Positions 9,117 to 18,053 are shown, counted from the stretch's first letter. The stretch is DNA of 47,056 nt from Pseudonocardia terrae (GCF_021343995.1 NZ_JAJTTE010000051.1:1-47056); one strand, 5' to 3'. A program made the numbers and translations. Notes: a model not told the origin generated them from the letters alone.

Positions 9117-10112
9117 GTGGCGACGATGGCGGACGTGGCGCGGCTGGCCGGGGTGTCGATCGCGACGGTGTCGCACGTCCTCAACGGGACCCGGGCCGTG
9201 CGCCCGGAGACGCGGGCGCTGGTGCTCGACGCCGTGCGCGCCGCGGACTACACCCCGAACACGGTGGCGCAGTCGCTCGCCACCGCCCGCACCACCACCA
9301 TCGGCCTCGCCCTGTCGGCGATCTCCAACCCGTTCCTGGGCGAGCTGATCCACGCGATCGAGGCCGAGGCCGCGCGGCAGGGCTACACGCTGCTGCTCGT
9401 CGACCCCCACGAGGACCCGGACTACGAGGACACCGTGATCCGACGGCTGCACGCCCGCCGGGTCGACGGCGTGCTGTTGGCACCGTCGGCCCGGCCGGCC
9501 GCGGCCCTGGAGTACGTCGCGGCCCGCGCGGTCCCGACCGTGCTCGTCGACCGGCTGATCGACGACCGGATGGACCAGGTCGGCAGCGAGAACGTCGAGG
9601 CGGTCGCCGGCCTCGTCGCCCACCTCGCCGGGCGTGGGCACACGCGGGTCGCGCTGGTCGCCGGCCACCCGGGGCTGCGGACGACGGTCGAGCGCATCGC
9701 GGGCTACCGGCTCGGGCTGCGCCGCGCCGGGCTCGACGAGGACCCGCACCTGCTGGTCGACGGGCACTCGGCCGAGGAGCCCGCCCGGGTCGCGGTGCAC
9801 GCCCTGCTCGCCGCGGCCCGCCCGCCGACGGCGGTGATCACGGGGAACAACTCGATGACGATCGGGGCGATGCAGGCGTTCCGCGAGGCGGGCGTCGACG
9901 TGCCGCGCGACGTCGCGCTGGCCTGCTTCGACGACTTCCCCTGGGCCGACCTCTTCGCGCCGCGGCTGACCGTCGTCGCACAGCCCTTCGCCGAGATCGG
10001 CCGCGAGGCGGTGCGGCTGCTGCTGCGCCGCATGGCCGATCCCACCGCCGAGCCCGTGACCCGCCGGCTCGCCCCGCGGTTCGTGCACCGGGACTCCTGC
10101 GGCTGCGCGTGA
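9117..10112 (+). CDS. LacI-family transcriptional regulator
   Basis: 331 residues. The N-terminal helix-turn-helix is textbook: TMADVARLAGVSIATVSHVLNG, followed by the hinge-helix region. The rest is a periplasmic-binding-protein-like effector domain with GVLLAPSARPA, GHTRVALVAGHPG, TAVITGNNSMTIGAMQ and DVALACFDDFPWADLFAPRLTVV. It probably represses the divergent sugar/polyol importer and itself, and releases DNA on binding the sugar or a derivative. The GTG at 9117 is chosen because GGGAG lies six bases before it and the protein then starts MATMADVARLAG; ATG at 9126 or an upstream start are alternatives. Confidence 0.9.
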   Translation: MATMADVARLAGVSIATVSHVLNGTRAVRPETRALVLDAVRAADYTPNTVAQSLATARTTTIGLALSAISNPFLGELIHAIEAEAARQGYTLLLVDPHEDPDYEDTVIRRLHARRVDGVLLAPSARPAAALEYVAARAVPTVLVDRLIDDRMDQVGSENVEAVAGLVAHLAGRGHTRVALVAGHPGLRTTVERIAGYRLGLRRAGLDEDPHLLVDGHSAEEPARVAVHALLAAARPPTAVITGNNSMTIGAMQAFREAGVDVPRDVALACFDDFPWADLFAPRLTVVAQPFAEIGREAVRLLLRRMADPTAEPVTRRLAPRFVHRDSCGCA

Positions 10113-10201
10113 GCCCGGTGGGGCCGGGCCGGGTGAGCTGCGCGGGCGCGTCCGGGGGAGCCCACTCGCCCGAGCGGGCGGCGCACGACACACTGGGCCC
10201 C

Positions 10202-11269
10202 GTGGACCTGCCCGTGATGCCGCCCGTCGCGCCGATGCTGGCCAAGCCCGTCAAGGACATCCCGCCCGGTCAGCTCTACGAGCCGAAGTGGGACGGCTTC
10301 CGCTCGATCGTCTTCCGCGACGGCGACGAGGTGGAGATCGGCAGCCGCAACGAGCGGCCGATGACGCGGTACTTCCCCGAGGTCGTCGAGGCGGTGCTGG
10401 CGAACTTCCCGGAGCGCGCGGTGATCGACGGCGAGATCGTCGTGGCCGACACCGGGCGCAACACCCTCGACTTCGAGGCCCTGCAGCAGCGGATCCACCC
10501 CGCGGTCAGCCGGGTGACGCTCCTGGCGGAGCAGACGCCGGCCAGCTTCATCGCCTTCGACCTGCTGGCCGTGGGCGACGAGGACCTCACCGAGGAGCCC
10601 TTCGAGGTGCGCCGCGCGCGGCTGGAGGAGGCGTTGGCCAAGGCGCAGCCGCCGATCCACCTCACCCCGCTGACCCGCGACACCGCCGAGGCGCGCCGCT
10701 GGTTCGAACAGTTCGAGGGCGCCGGGCTCGACGGGCTGATCGCCAAGAAGCCCGACCAGACCTACCAGCCCGACAAGCGGGTGATGACCAAGATCAAGCA
10801 CGAGCGCACCTGCGACTGCGTGGTCGCGGGCTACCGGGTGCACAAGTCCGGGCCCGACGCGATCGGCTCGCTCCTGCTCGGCCTGTTCGACGAGCGCGGC
10901 GTGCTGGCGTCGGTCGGGGTCGTCGGGGCGTTCCCCATGGCCACCCGCAGGGAGCTGTTCACCGAGCTCCAGCCGCTGGTCACCGAGTTCGAGGGGCACC
11001 CCTGGAACTGGGCGGCGCACCTGGAGGGGGAGCGGACCCCGCGCAAGAACGAGACCAGCCGGTGGAACGCCGGCAAGGACCTGTCGTTCACCCCGCTGCG
11101 GCCCGAGCGGGTCGTCGAGGTGCGCTACGACTACATGGAGGGCGCCCGCTTCCGGCACACCGCGCAGTTCGTGCGGTGGCGGCCGGACCGGGACCCCGGG
11201 TCGTGCACCTACGAGCAGCTCGAGCGGCCGGTCTCCTTCGACCTCGCCGAGGTGCTGGCGAGCGGTTGA
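10202..11269 (+). CDS. ligC: ATP-dependent DNA ligase LigC
   Basis: 355 residues, matching mycobacterial LigC (about 358). Joins DNA nicks through a lysyl-AMP intermediate. Motif I is KWDGFR with the nucleophile Lys29. Motif III is in FIAFDLL, motif IV is DGLIAKK, and motif V is MTKIKHERTCDCVVAGY, followed by an OB-fold domain. It has no polymerase or nuclease domain, so it is not a LigD. The GTG at 10202 has no ribosome binding site; CACACT seven bases upstream suggests a leaderless mRNA. In mycobacteria LigC works with a PolDom primase-polymerase in excision repair, and a PolDom gene lies 1.2 kb away here. Confidence 0.9.
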   Translation: MDLPVMPPVAPMLAKPVKDIPPGQLYEPKWDGFRSIVFRDGDEVEIGSRNERPMTRYFPEVVEAVLANFPERAVIDGEIVVADTGRNTLDFEALQQRIHPAVSRVTLLAEQTPASFIAFDLLAVGDEDLTEEPFEVRRARLEEALAKAQPPIHLTPLTRDTAEARRWFEQFEGAGLDGLIAKKPDQTYQPDKRVMTKIKHERTCDCVVAGYRVHKSGPDAIGSLLLGLFDERGVLASVGVVGAFPMATRRELFTELQPLVTEFEGHPWNWAAHLEGERTPRKNETSRWNAGKDLSFTPLRPERVVEVRYDYMEGARFRHTAQFVRWRPDRDPGSCTYEQLERPVSFDLAEVLASG

Positions 11270-11329
11270 CCGGCGCGTCGCACCCGTCGCCGCTGGTCGG
11301 GCCGGCCGACAAGGGGCATCCTTGATCCC

Positions 11330-11785
11330 GTGGACACCGCCCACGACCGGCCCGGACACGTGCACGGGCCCGGCTGCGACCACTCGGCCGAGAAGCCGAT
11401 CGGCTGGTGGCTCAAACACGTCGACCGGCTGATCGAGTCGTCGCTCGACCGCACCCTCGCCGGCGAGGGGATCGGCCGCCGGCACTGGCAGACGCTCAAC
11501 GCGATCGCCGGCGGCGCGGACACCGTCGCCGCGCTCGACTCGTCCCTGGCCGCCTTCCGCGGCACCGGACCCGGGATCCGCATGGTCCTGGACCAGCTGC
11601 GCGCCAAGGGCTGGGTGCAGGAGGCCGCGGGCCGGGTCACGATCACGCCCGTCGGCGCCGCCGCCCGCGGCCGCCTGGTCGCCGCCGTCCGCGAGTACCG
11701 CGCGCGGATCACCGAGGGCGTGAGCGACGCGGAGTACCGGGCGACGATCGCGGTCCTGCAGCGGATGGCCCGGAACCTGTCCTGA
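11330..11785 (+). CDS. MarR-family transcriptional regulator (probable)
   Basis: 151 residues. After a His-rich tail (HVHGPGCDH) comes a helical region and a winged-helix pattern: HWQTLNAIAGG, RMVLDQLRAKGWVQEAAGRVTITPVGAAAR, then a C-terminal helix LVAAVREYRARITEGVSDAEYRATIAVLQRMARNL, as in MarR dimerisation domains. The effector and targets are unknown. The His/Cys-containing tail could bind metal, but this is a guess. The GTG at 11330 has CATCCT seven bases upstream, a leaderless-type arrangement. It lies between ligC and mug. Confidence 0.7.
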   Translation: MDTAHDRPGHVHGPGCDHSAEKPIGWWLKHVDRLIESSLDRTLAGEGIGRRHWQTLNAIAGGADTVAALDSSLAAFRGTGPGIRMVLDQLRAKGWVQEAAGRVTITPVGAAARGRLVAAVREYRARITEGVSDAEYRATIAVLQRMARNLS

Positions 11786-11863
11786 TCGGCCCGCACCGCC
11801 CCGAACGGGCCCTTCCTGCCCGACCGGGGTGCGGCGCCCGCCGCCGCCCGCGATGATGGCGCC

Positions 11864-12418
11864 ATGGCGATGCCGACCGCCGCCGAGCTCGAGGCCGCAC
11901 GGGAGCGCCTGCTCCCGGACGTCCTGCCGGGGCCGGACGATCCGCCCCTGCGCGTGCTCTTCTGCGGCATCAACCCCGGCCTCGTCTCGGCCGCCACGGG
12001 GCACCACTTCGCCCGCCCCGGCAACCGCTTCTGGCCCGTGCTGCACGACTCCGGGTTCACGCCGCGGCTGCTGCATCCCGAGGAGCAGGGCGAGCTGCCC
12101 GGCTGGGGGCTGGGCATCACCAACATGGCCGCCCGGCCCACCGCCCGCGCGGCCGAGCTGACCGACGCCGAGCTGCTCGAGGGCGGCGCGGTGCTGCGCG
12201 CGCTGGTGGAGCGGCTGCGCCCGACCTGGCTCGCCGTCGTCGGGCTGGGGGCCTACCGCACGGCCTTCGCCGACCGCGGCGCCCTCGTCGGCGCCCAGGA
12301 GCCGGCGCTGGGCGCCACGCGGATCTGGGTGCTGCCCAACCCCAGCGGGCTCAACGCCCACTGGTCGCGGGCCGAACTGGCCGAGGAGTTCGCGCGGCTG
12401 CAGGCCGCCGCCTTCTGA
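11864..12418 (+). CDS. mug: G/U(T) mismatch-specific DNA glycosylase
   Basis: 184 residues. Mug/TDG family of the uracil-DNA glycosylase superfamily: removes uracil or thymine mispaired with guanine and starts base excision repair. The active-site motif GINPGLVSAATGHHFARPGNRFW near residue 35 and the second motif PNPSGLNAHW near the C-terminus are both present. GATGAT six bases before the ATG suggests a leaderless transcript. It converges on the PolDom gene and follows ligC, so the three may serve one excision-repair route. Confidence 0.88.
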   Translation: MAMPTAAELEAARERLLPDVLPGPDDPPLRVLFCGINPGLVSAATGHHFARPGNRFWPVLHDSGFTPRLLHPEEQGELPGWGLGITNMAARPTARAAELTDAELLEGGAVLRALVERLRPTWLAVVGLGAYRTAFADRGALVGAQEPALGATRIWVLPNPSGLNAHWSRAELAEEFARLQAAAF

Positions 12419-12451
12419 ACCGTGGGCCGACAGCCCGGCCCCCGTCGGGAC

Positions 12452-12468
12452 CTCTCGCGGGTCGAGAG
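12452..12468. terminator. Small hairpin between mug and the PolDom gene
   Basis: CTCTCG and CGAGAG flank a five-base loop in the 87-bp gap between convergent genes. The stem is short and there is no T-tract, so this is a weak terminator candidate. Confidence 0.35.
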
Positions 12469-12505
12469 CGCGTCGGAACGACCGCGTGCGCGGCCGCCTA
12501 CACCG

Positions 12506-13462
12506 TCACAGGTCGTCGAGGTCCGGCACGTCCTCGCCCGAGTCCCGGGCGTCCCGGTCCGCCCACTCCAGCAGCGGCTCGATGCCGAAGACGGTGTCGT
12601 CGATGTCGGCGTGCAGGTCGCCGAGCTCGGCGAAGCGGGCCGGCACGGTGGCGATGGTGAAGTCGCCGGGCTCGGCCGAGTCGATCTCGTCCCAGCGGAT
12701 CGGCGTGGAGACCCGGCCCTCGGGCGTGCCGCGCACCGAGTACGCCGAGGCGATCGTGTGGTCGCGGGCGTTCTGGTTGTAGTCCACGAAGATGGACTTC
12801 GGGTCGCGGTCCTTGCGCCACCAGCTCAGGTCGACGATCGCGCAGCGCCGCTCGACCTCGCGGGCGAACGCGTGCGCGGCCCGGCGCACCTCGGCGAACC
12901 CGTGCTCCGGCGGGATCCGCACGTAGACGTGCATGCCCTTGCCGCCCGAGGTCTTCGGGTACCCGGTGGCGCCCAGCTCGTCGAGCACCTCGTGGGCCAC
13001 GTGCGCCACCCGCCGGACGTCGGCGTACGACGCGTCGGGCATCGGGTCGAGGTCGATGCGCCACTCGTCGGGCGCCTCGGTGTCGGCGGCGCGGGAGTTC
13101 CAGGGATGGAACTCGACGGTGGACATCTGCACGGCCCACACGACGTCGGCGGGGTGGGTCACGCACAGCTCGTCGGCGTGCCGGTTGTAGCGGGGGAAGT
13201 GCACCCGCACCGTCCGGACCCAGTCCGGGGCCCCGCGCGGCAGGCGCTTCTGGTGCACCTTCTCGCCGTCGGTCCCGGTGGGGAAGCGGTGCAGCATGCA
13301 GGGCCGCTCGCGCAGAGCGCGGACGATCCCGTCCCCCACGGCGATGTAGTAGCGGGCGAGGTCGAGCTTGGTCTCACCCCGGGCGGCGAAGTACACGCGG
13401 TCGGGACTGGAGAGCCGGACCGTCCGGTCCCCGACCTCCAGCTCGACCGCGTCCCCCGCCAC
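12506..13462 (-). CDS. Stand-alone LigD-type polymerase domain (primase-polymerase, PolDom)
   Basis: 318 residues. An archaeo-eukaryotic-primase-like polymerase that fills short gaps with nucleotides, preferring ribonucleotides in characterised relatives. The metal-binding DxD is in WRIDLDPMP. The TSGGKGMHVYVRI strand-loop and FVDYNQNARDHTIASAYSVRG with VSTPIRWDEI are signature phrases of the family. It lacks ligase and nuclease domains, as in mycobacterial Prim-PolC, whose gene also neighbours ligC. The GTG at 13462 starts right before VAGDAVELEVGDR; the longer frame reaches into the DUF2631 gene and is unlike the family. No Ku gene is in the window. Confidence 0.88.
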   Translation of the reverse strand: MAGDAVELEVGDRTVRLSSPDRVYFAARGETKLDLARYYIAVGDGIVRALRERPCMLHRFPTGTDGEKVHQKRLPRGAPDWVRTVRVHFPRYNRHADELCVTHPADVVWAVQMSTVEFHPWNSRAADTEAPDEWRIDLDPMPDASYADVRRVAHVAHEVLDELGATGYPKTSGGKGMHVYVRIPPEHGFAEVRRAAHAFAREVERRCAIVDLSWWRKDRDPKSIFVDYNQNARDHTIASAYSVRGTPEGRVSTPIRWDEIDSAEPGDFTIATVPARFAELGDLHADIDDTVFGIEPLLEWADRDARDSGEDVPDLDDL

Positions 13463-13479
13463 CGGGCCGCCCCGGTGGC

Positions 13480-13731
13480 TCAGCGCCGCCAGTCGTTGCG
13501 CTTGCGCAGGGTCCCGACGATGACGGCCAGCAGGACGACCACCGCGGGCACGGCGGCGAAGAGGATCTCCGTCCAGCTCACCGGGTGGCCGATCAGGATC
13601 AGGCCCAACAGGATCGCGACGATGACGCCGGCGGTCGGGATGGCCTTCGGGAAGGTGCCGTGCCAGCCCCACTCGGCCGAGGGCTCGTCCGCGGGGTCGA
13701 CCTTCGCCAGCTCGCGGGAGCTGCTCGCCAT
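13480..13731 (-). CDS. Small membrane protein, DUF2631 family
   Basis: 83 residues with two hydrophobic helices (IPTAGVIVAILLGLILIG and ILFAAVPAVVVLLAVIVG) and a basic C-terminal tail RKRNDWRR. The segment EWGWHGTFPKA matches my recollection of the DUF2631 family, found near dxr in mycobacteria. Function is unknown. AGGAGG immediately before the ATG at 13731 fixes the start. It reads into the PolDom gene 18 bp downstream and diverges from dxr. Confidence 0.75.
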   Translation of the reverse strand: MASSSRELAKVDPADEPSAEWGWHGTFPKAIPTAGVIVAILLGLILIGHPVSWTEILFAAVPAVVVLLAVIVGTLRKRNDWRR

Positions 13732-13820
13732 GAGTTCCTCCTGTATCGCCGAAGCCCGAAGGGCTCGTGTCGTGCGGCCCTCATCGTCGCACAACACCGC
13801 GCCGGGGATGATGGGCGGTG

Positions 13821-14981
13821 ATGAACGCGAACCCACCGCGGTCGGTGCTGGTCCTGGGCTCGACCGGCTCGATCGGCACCCAGGCCCTCGAGGTCGTCGA
13901 GAAGGCGGCCGGCCGGTTCACCGTCGCCGGTCTCGCCGCGGGCGGTGGCGACGTCGGGCTGCTCGCGTCGCAGGTCGAGGCCACCGGGGTGCGCCGGGTG
14001 GCCGTCGCCGACCCGGCCGCCGCGGCCCGCCTGCGCGAGCAGGTGCCGGGCGTCGAGGTGCTCGACGGTCCGGGTGCCGCCGCCGAGCTCGTCGAGTCCA
14101 CCCCCGCCGACGTCGTGCTCAACGGCATCACCGGATCGCGTGGCCTCGGGCCCACCCTCGCCGCGCTGCGCTCGGGCGCCGTGCTCGCGCTGGCCAACAA
14201 GGAGTCGCTGGTCGCCGGCGGGCCGCTGGTGCTCGACGCCGCCGCTCCCGGTCAGCTCGTCCCCGTCGACTCGGAGCACTCCGCGCTGGCGCAGTGCCTG
14301 CGCGGGGGCGGCCGCGACGAGGTCGCGCGGCTGGTGCTCACCGCGTCGGGCGGCCCGTTCCGCGGCCGGCCGCGCGCCGACCTCGAGCACGTCTCGGTCG
14401 AGGACGCCCTCAAGCACCCGACCTGGGACATGGGCCCGGTCGTCACGATCAACTCCGCGACGCTCGTCAACAAGGGCCTGGAGCTGATCGAGGCGCACCT
14501 GCTCTTCGGCGTGCCCTACGACCGGATCGACGTCGTGGTGCACCCGCAGTCGATCGTGCACTCCATGGTGACCTTCGCCGACGGCGCCACGATCGCCCAG
14601 GCCAGCCCGCCGGACATGCGGCTGCCCATCGCGCTCGCGCTCGGCTGGCCGGACCGGGTGCCCGGGGCGGCCCCGCAGTGCACCTGGGACACCCCGCAGA
14701 ACTGGACCTTCGAGCCGCTCGACCACGAGGCCTTCCCCGGCGTGCGGCTGGCCCGCGCCGCGGGGGAGACCGGCGGGTGCCTGCCCGCGGTGTTCAACGC
14801 GGCCAACGAGGAGCTGGTCGCCGCGTTCGTGGCCGGCCGGATCGGCTACACCGCCGTCACGGACGAGCTGGAGCGGGTGCTGGCGGCCGCCGACGCGTGG
14901 TCGGCCGATCCCGCTACCGTGGCGGACGTCCTGGCGGCGGAGGAGTGGGCGCGGGCCCACGCACAGGAGCGGGTGCTGTGA
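13821..14981 (+). CDS. dxr: 1-deoxy-D-xylulose 5-phosphate reductoisomerase
   Basis: 386 residues. Second step of the MEP isoprenoid pathway: converts DXP to 2-C-methyl-D-erythritol 4-phosphate with NADPH, and is the fosmidomycin target. Visible are the NADPH-binding loop GSTGSIGTQ, ANKESLVAGG, the metal-binding DSEHSA, the substrate loop TASGGPFRG, and HPTWDMGPVVTINSATLVNKGLELIEAHLLF. ATG at 13821 is used; GTG at 13818 is equally possible, and GATGAT at 13807-13812 suggests a leaderless start. The stop overlaps the next gene by four bases (GTGA). ispG, a later step of the same pathway, is three genes downstream. Confidence 0.96.
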   Translation: MNANPPRSVLVLGSTGSIGTQALEVVEKAAGRFTVAGLAAGGGDVGLLASQVEATGVRRVAVADPAAAARLREQVPGVEVLDGPGAAAELVESTPADVVLNGITGSRGLGPTLAALRSGAVLALANKESLVAGGPLVLDAAAPGQLVPVDSEHSALAQCLRGGGRDEVARLVLTASGGPFRGRPRADLEHVSVEDALKHPTWDMGPVVTINSATLVNKGLELIEAHLLFGVPYDRIDVVVHPQSIVHSMVTFADGATIAQASPPDMRLPIALALGWPDRVPGAAPQCTWDTPQNWTFEPLDHEAFPGVRLARAAGETGGCLPAVFNAANEELVAAFVAGRIGYTAVTDELERVLAAADAWSADPATVADVLAAEEWARAHAQERVL

Positions 14982-16270
14982 GCATTGTGTGGACGATCGT
15001 CGGGATCGTCGTCTTCTTCCTGGGCATCCTGCTGTCGGTCGCCTGGCACGAGCTCGGCCACTTCGTGACGGCCAAGTGGTTCGGCATCAAGGTCCCGGAG
15101 TTCTTCGTCGGCTTCGGCAAGACGGTCTGGTCGCGCAAGGTCGGGGAGACCGAGGTCGGGGTCAAGGCGGTGCCGTTGGGCGGCTACATCCGGATGATCG
15201 GCATGCTGCCCCCGGCCAAGGGCGAGGTGTACGGGCGCAGCCGGCGCACCGGGCCGTTCCAGGGGCTGATCGACGACGCCCGCCAGGCCTCGATGGCCGA
15301 CGTCGGGCCCGAGGACGCGGACCGGCAGTTCTACACCCGCCGGCCCTGGAAGCGGATCATCGTGATGGCCGCCGGGCCGGTCATGAACCTGATCCTCGCG
15401 GTCGTGCTGTTCGCGATCGTGCTCATGGGCTTCGGGCAGATGACCTCCACGCTCACCGTCAGCACGGTCAGCCAGTGCGTCCTGCCCGCCACGGCCACGC
15501 AGACCGACACCTGCCCGCCCGGCGCGCCGCTCACCCCGGCCGCGGCCGCGGGCTTCCGGCCCGGCGACCGGATCGTGTCGTTCAACGGCCGGCCGTTCGA
15601 GAAGTGGGAGAACCTGCAGGTCGCCATCCGGCAGGCCAGCGGGACCGTGCGCGTCGTCGTCGACCGCGGCGGGCAGCAGGTCACGCTGAACCCCACGCTC
15701 ATCACCACCGCGCTGCCGGACCTCGACGACCCCGCGAAGACCGAGCAGGCGAGCTTCCTCGGCCTCTCGCCGCTGCGCGAGGTCCAGCGCCAGGGGGTCG
15801 GCGCCGTCGGCACCACGATGGTCGACATCGTGGGCCAGGTGGGGCAGAAGCTCGTCGAGATGCCGCAACGGGTGCCCAACCTCTTCGGCGCGGTCTTCCT
15901 CGGCGAACAGCGCGACCAGGACTCGCCGGTCGGCATCGTCGGCGCCTCCCGCATCGGCGGGCAGATCCTGGCCAGCGACGCCCCGCCGGGGCAGGAGATC
16001 TCCGCGTTCCTGTCGCTGCTGGCGCTGGTCAACATCTCGCTGTTCCTGTTCAACCTGCTGCCCATCCCGCCGCTCGACGGCGGGCAGATCTTCCCGGCCA
16101 TCTGGGAGGCGATCCGACGGCGGCTCGCCATGCTGCGCGGCAGGCCCGACCCCGGCCCGGTCGACGCGGCCAAGCTCATGCCGGTGGCGATGACCGTCGC
16201 CCTGATCTTCATCGGCTGGAGCGCCCTGGTGTTCGTCGCCGACGTCATCAACCCGGTCCGGCTGAGCTGA
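14978..16270 (+). CDS. rip1: Site-2 intramembrane metalloprotease (RseP/Rip1)
   Basis: 430 residues. Cleaves membrane-bound anti-sigma factors and division proteins inside the membrane. The zinc motif HELGH is at residues 24-28 in the first helix, and the third ligand lies in NLLPIPPLDGG in the C-terminal helix. A PDZ domain is between them (AAAAGFRPGDRIVSFNGRPFEKWENL). It overlaps dxr by four bases, with AGGAG upstream of the GTG, so the pair is translationally coupled. The dxr-rip1-ispG order is the same as in M. tuberculosis, where Rip1 controls several sigma-factor pathways. The gene could also be named rseP. Confidence 0.94.
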   Translation: MSIVWTIVGIVVFFLGILLSVAWHELGHFVTAKWFGIKVPEFFVGFGKTVWSRKVGETEVGVKAVPLGGYIRMIGMLPPAKGEVYGRSRRTGPFQGLIDDARQASMADVGPEDADRQFYTRRPWKRIIVMAAGPVMNLILAVVLFAIVLMGFGQMTSTLTVSTVSQCVLPATATQTDTCPPGAPLTPAAAAGFRPGDRIVSFNGRPFEKWENLQVAIRQASGTVRVVVDRGGQQVTLNPTLITTALPDLDDPAKTEQASFLGLSPLREVQRQGVGAVGTTMVDIVGQVGQKLVEMPQRVPNLFGAVFLGEQRDQDSPVGIVGASRIGGQILASDAPPGQEISAFLSLLALVNISLFLFNLLPIPPLDGGQIFPAIWEAIRRRLAMLRGRPDPGPVDAAKLMPVAMTVALIFIGWSALVFVADVINPVRLS

Positions 16271-16277
16271 GATCCCG

Positions 16278-16304
16278 ATCACCGGTGATACTGGACCGGT
16301 GATC
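16278..16304. promoter_or_regulatory. Palindrome and repeated CCGGTGAT element upstream of the HAD gene
   Basis: ATCACCGGTGAT at 16278-16289 is a perfect 12-bp palindrome. A second ACCGGTGATC half-site follows at 16295-16304. GATACT at 16287-16292 could be a -10 box. The whole element lies in the 39-bp gap before the GTG at 16310. Confidence 0.4.
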
Positions 16305-16309
16305 GCGCT

Positions 16310-16801
16310 GTGACCCGGAACGGAGCCCGACCGCTCGCGGTCTTCGACATCGACGGAGTCCTGGCCGACGTCACGCACCGGCTGCACCACCTGCGCGCCC
16401 GGCCGCAACGCTGGGAGCGGTTCTTCGCGGCGGCGGACGTCGACCCGCTGCTCGAGGAGGGAGCGGACCGGCTGCGCGCCGCCCGGTCCGACCACGACGT
16501 CGTCTACCTCACGGGCCGGCCGGAGCGGAACCGGCGGCTCACCGAGCGCTGGCTCGCCGAGCACGGCCTGCCCACCGGCCCGCTGTTCATGCGCGAGGAC
16601 GACGACTACCGGCCGGCCCGGATGATGAAGCGCGAGGTCCTGCGCCGGCTCTCCGACCGCCGTGAGATCGCGTCGGTGATCGACGACGACCCCGCCGTCG
16701 TCCGGGTGCTGCAGGACGACGGCTGGCCGGTCGAGCTGGCCACCTGGCTGCCGCACTCCTCGACGCTGCAGGACGCCCAGGAGAGCAAGGGGCGTACGTG
16801 A
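16310..16801 (+). CDS. HAD-superfamily hydrolase
   Basis: 163 residues. The first HAD motif FDIDGVLADVTHRLHHL carries the nucleophile and acid/base aspartates. The second motif is VVYLTGRPE, and the last is SVIDDDPAVVRVL with the metal-binding acids. Phrases such as TGRPERNRRLTERWLAEHGLP resemble nucleotide or polynucleotide-kinase type phosphatases, but the substrate is not determinable. GTG at 16310 lacks a clear ribosome binding site. It sits between rip1 and ispG. Confidence 0.75.
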   Translation: MTRNGARPLAVFDIDGVLADVTHRLHHLRARPQRWERFFAAADVDPLLEEGADRLRAARSDHDVVYLTGRPERNRRLTERWLAEHGLPTGPLFMREDDDYRPARMMKREVLRRLSDRREIASVIDDDPAVVRVLQDDGWPVELATWLPHSSTLQDAQESKGRT

Positions 16802-16876
16802 TCGCGGCCCACCTGCCGACGGGGTGAACAGCAGGTGGCGGATCCGGGTCACACGATCTCGACGGCGGAGAAGGCG

Positions 16877-16882
16877 CATACT
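16877..16882 (+). promoter_or_regulatory. -10 box of a leaderless ispG promoter
   Basis: CATACT ends seven bases before the GTG of ispG. With the usual 6-8 base spacing, transcription would begin on the start codon itself. No clear -35 box is seen. Confidence 0.55.
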
Positions 16883-16889
16883 GGGGGTC

Positions 16890-18035
16890 GTGAGCGTCTC
16901 CTTGGGAATGCCCTCGACCCCCGCTCCGACCCTGGCGCCGCGCCGGCCGACGCGGCAGCTGATGGTCGGGTCGGTCGGGGTCGGCAGCGAGCACCCCATC
17001 TCGGTGCAGTCGATGACCACCACCCTGACCGCCGACGTCAACGCCACCCTGCAGCAGATCGCCGAGCTCACCGCCGCGGGCTGTGACATCGTGCGCGTCG
17101 CCTGCCCGAGCCAGGACGACGCCGAGGCGCTGCCGGCGATCGCCCGGAAGGCGCAGATCCCGGTCATCGCGGACATCCACTTCCAGCCGAAGTACGTGTT
17201 CGCGGCGATCGAGGCGGGCTGCGCGGCCGTGCGCGTGAACCCCGGGAACATCCGGAAGTTCGACGACCAGGTCAAGGAGATCGCCCAGGCCGCCAAGGAC
17301 CACGGCACCCCGATCCGGATCGGCGTCAACGCGGGCTCGCTGGACAAGCGGCTGCTGCAGAAGTACGGCAAGGCCACGCCGGAGGCGCTCGCCGAGTCGG
17401 CGATGTGGGAGGCGAGCCTGTTCGCCGAGCACGACTTCCACGACATCAAGATCTCGGTCAAGCACAACGACCCGGTCGTCATGGTCCGGGCCTACGAGCT
17501 GCTGGCCGAGCGGTGCGACTACCCGCTGCACCTCGGGGTCACCGAGGCGGGCCCGGAGTTCCAGGGCACGATCAAGTCCGCGGTGGCGTTCGGCGCGCTG
17601 CTCTCGCGGGGCATCGGCGACACCATCCGGGTGTCGCTGTCGGCCCCGCCGGTGCAGGAGGTCAAGGTCGGCCGGCAGATCCTCGAGTCGCTGAACCTCA
17701 AGCCGCGCCGCCTGGAGATCGTCTCCTGCCCGTCCTGCGGGCGCGCGCAGGTCGACGTCTACAAGCTCGCCGACCAGGTCACCGCCGGGCTCACCGGCAT
17801 GGAGGTGCCGCTGCGCGTGGCCGTCATGGGCTGCGTCGTCAACGGCCCGGGCGAGGCCCGCGAGGCCGACCTCGGCGTGGCCTCGGGCAACGGCAAGGGC
17901 CAGATCTTCGTCAAGGGCGAGGTCATCAAGACCGTGCCGGAGCACGCCATCGTCGAGACCCTGATCGAGGAGGCGATGAAGATCGCCGAGACGATGGAGG
18001 AGGGCGCCGGTGAGCCGTCGGTGACCGTGGGTTGA
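16890..18035 (+). CDS. ispG: 4-hydroxy-3-methylbut-2-enyl diphosphate synthase (flavodoxin/ferredoxin)
   Basis: 381 residues. Penultimate step of the MEP pathway: reductive ring opening of MEcPP to HMBPP at a [4Fe-4S] cluster. Family marks are VGSEHPISVQSMTTT, ADIHFQPKYV, CAAVRVNPGNIR, and the cluster-binding CPSCGR with GCVVNGPGEA. GTG at 16890 is preferred over ATG at 16908 because CATACT lies seven bases upstream, which fits a leaderless mRNA; the ATG would lose six residues before the conserved region. Neighbours dxr and rip1 are in the same direction. Confidence 0.96.
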   Translation: MSVSLGMPSTPAPTLAPRRPTRQLMVGSVGVGSEHPISVQSMTTTLTADVNATLQQIAELTAAGCDIVRVACPSQDDAEALPAIARKAQIPVIADIHFQPKYVFAAIEAGCAAVRVNPGNIRKFDDQVKEIAQAAKDHGTPIRIGVNAGSLDKRLLQKYGKATPEALAESAMWEASLFAEHDFHDIKISVKHNDPVVMVRAYELLAERCDYPLHLGVTEAGPEFQGTIKSAVAFGALLSRGIGDTIRVSLSAPPVQEVKVGRQILESLNLKPRRLEIVSCPSCGRAQVDVYKLADQVTAGLTGMEVPLRVAVMGCVVNGPGEAREADLGVASGNGKGQIFVKGEVIKTVPEHAIVETLIEEAMKIAETMEEGAGEPSVTVG

Positions 18036-18053
18036 GCGCCGGATGAACGTCCT

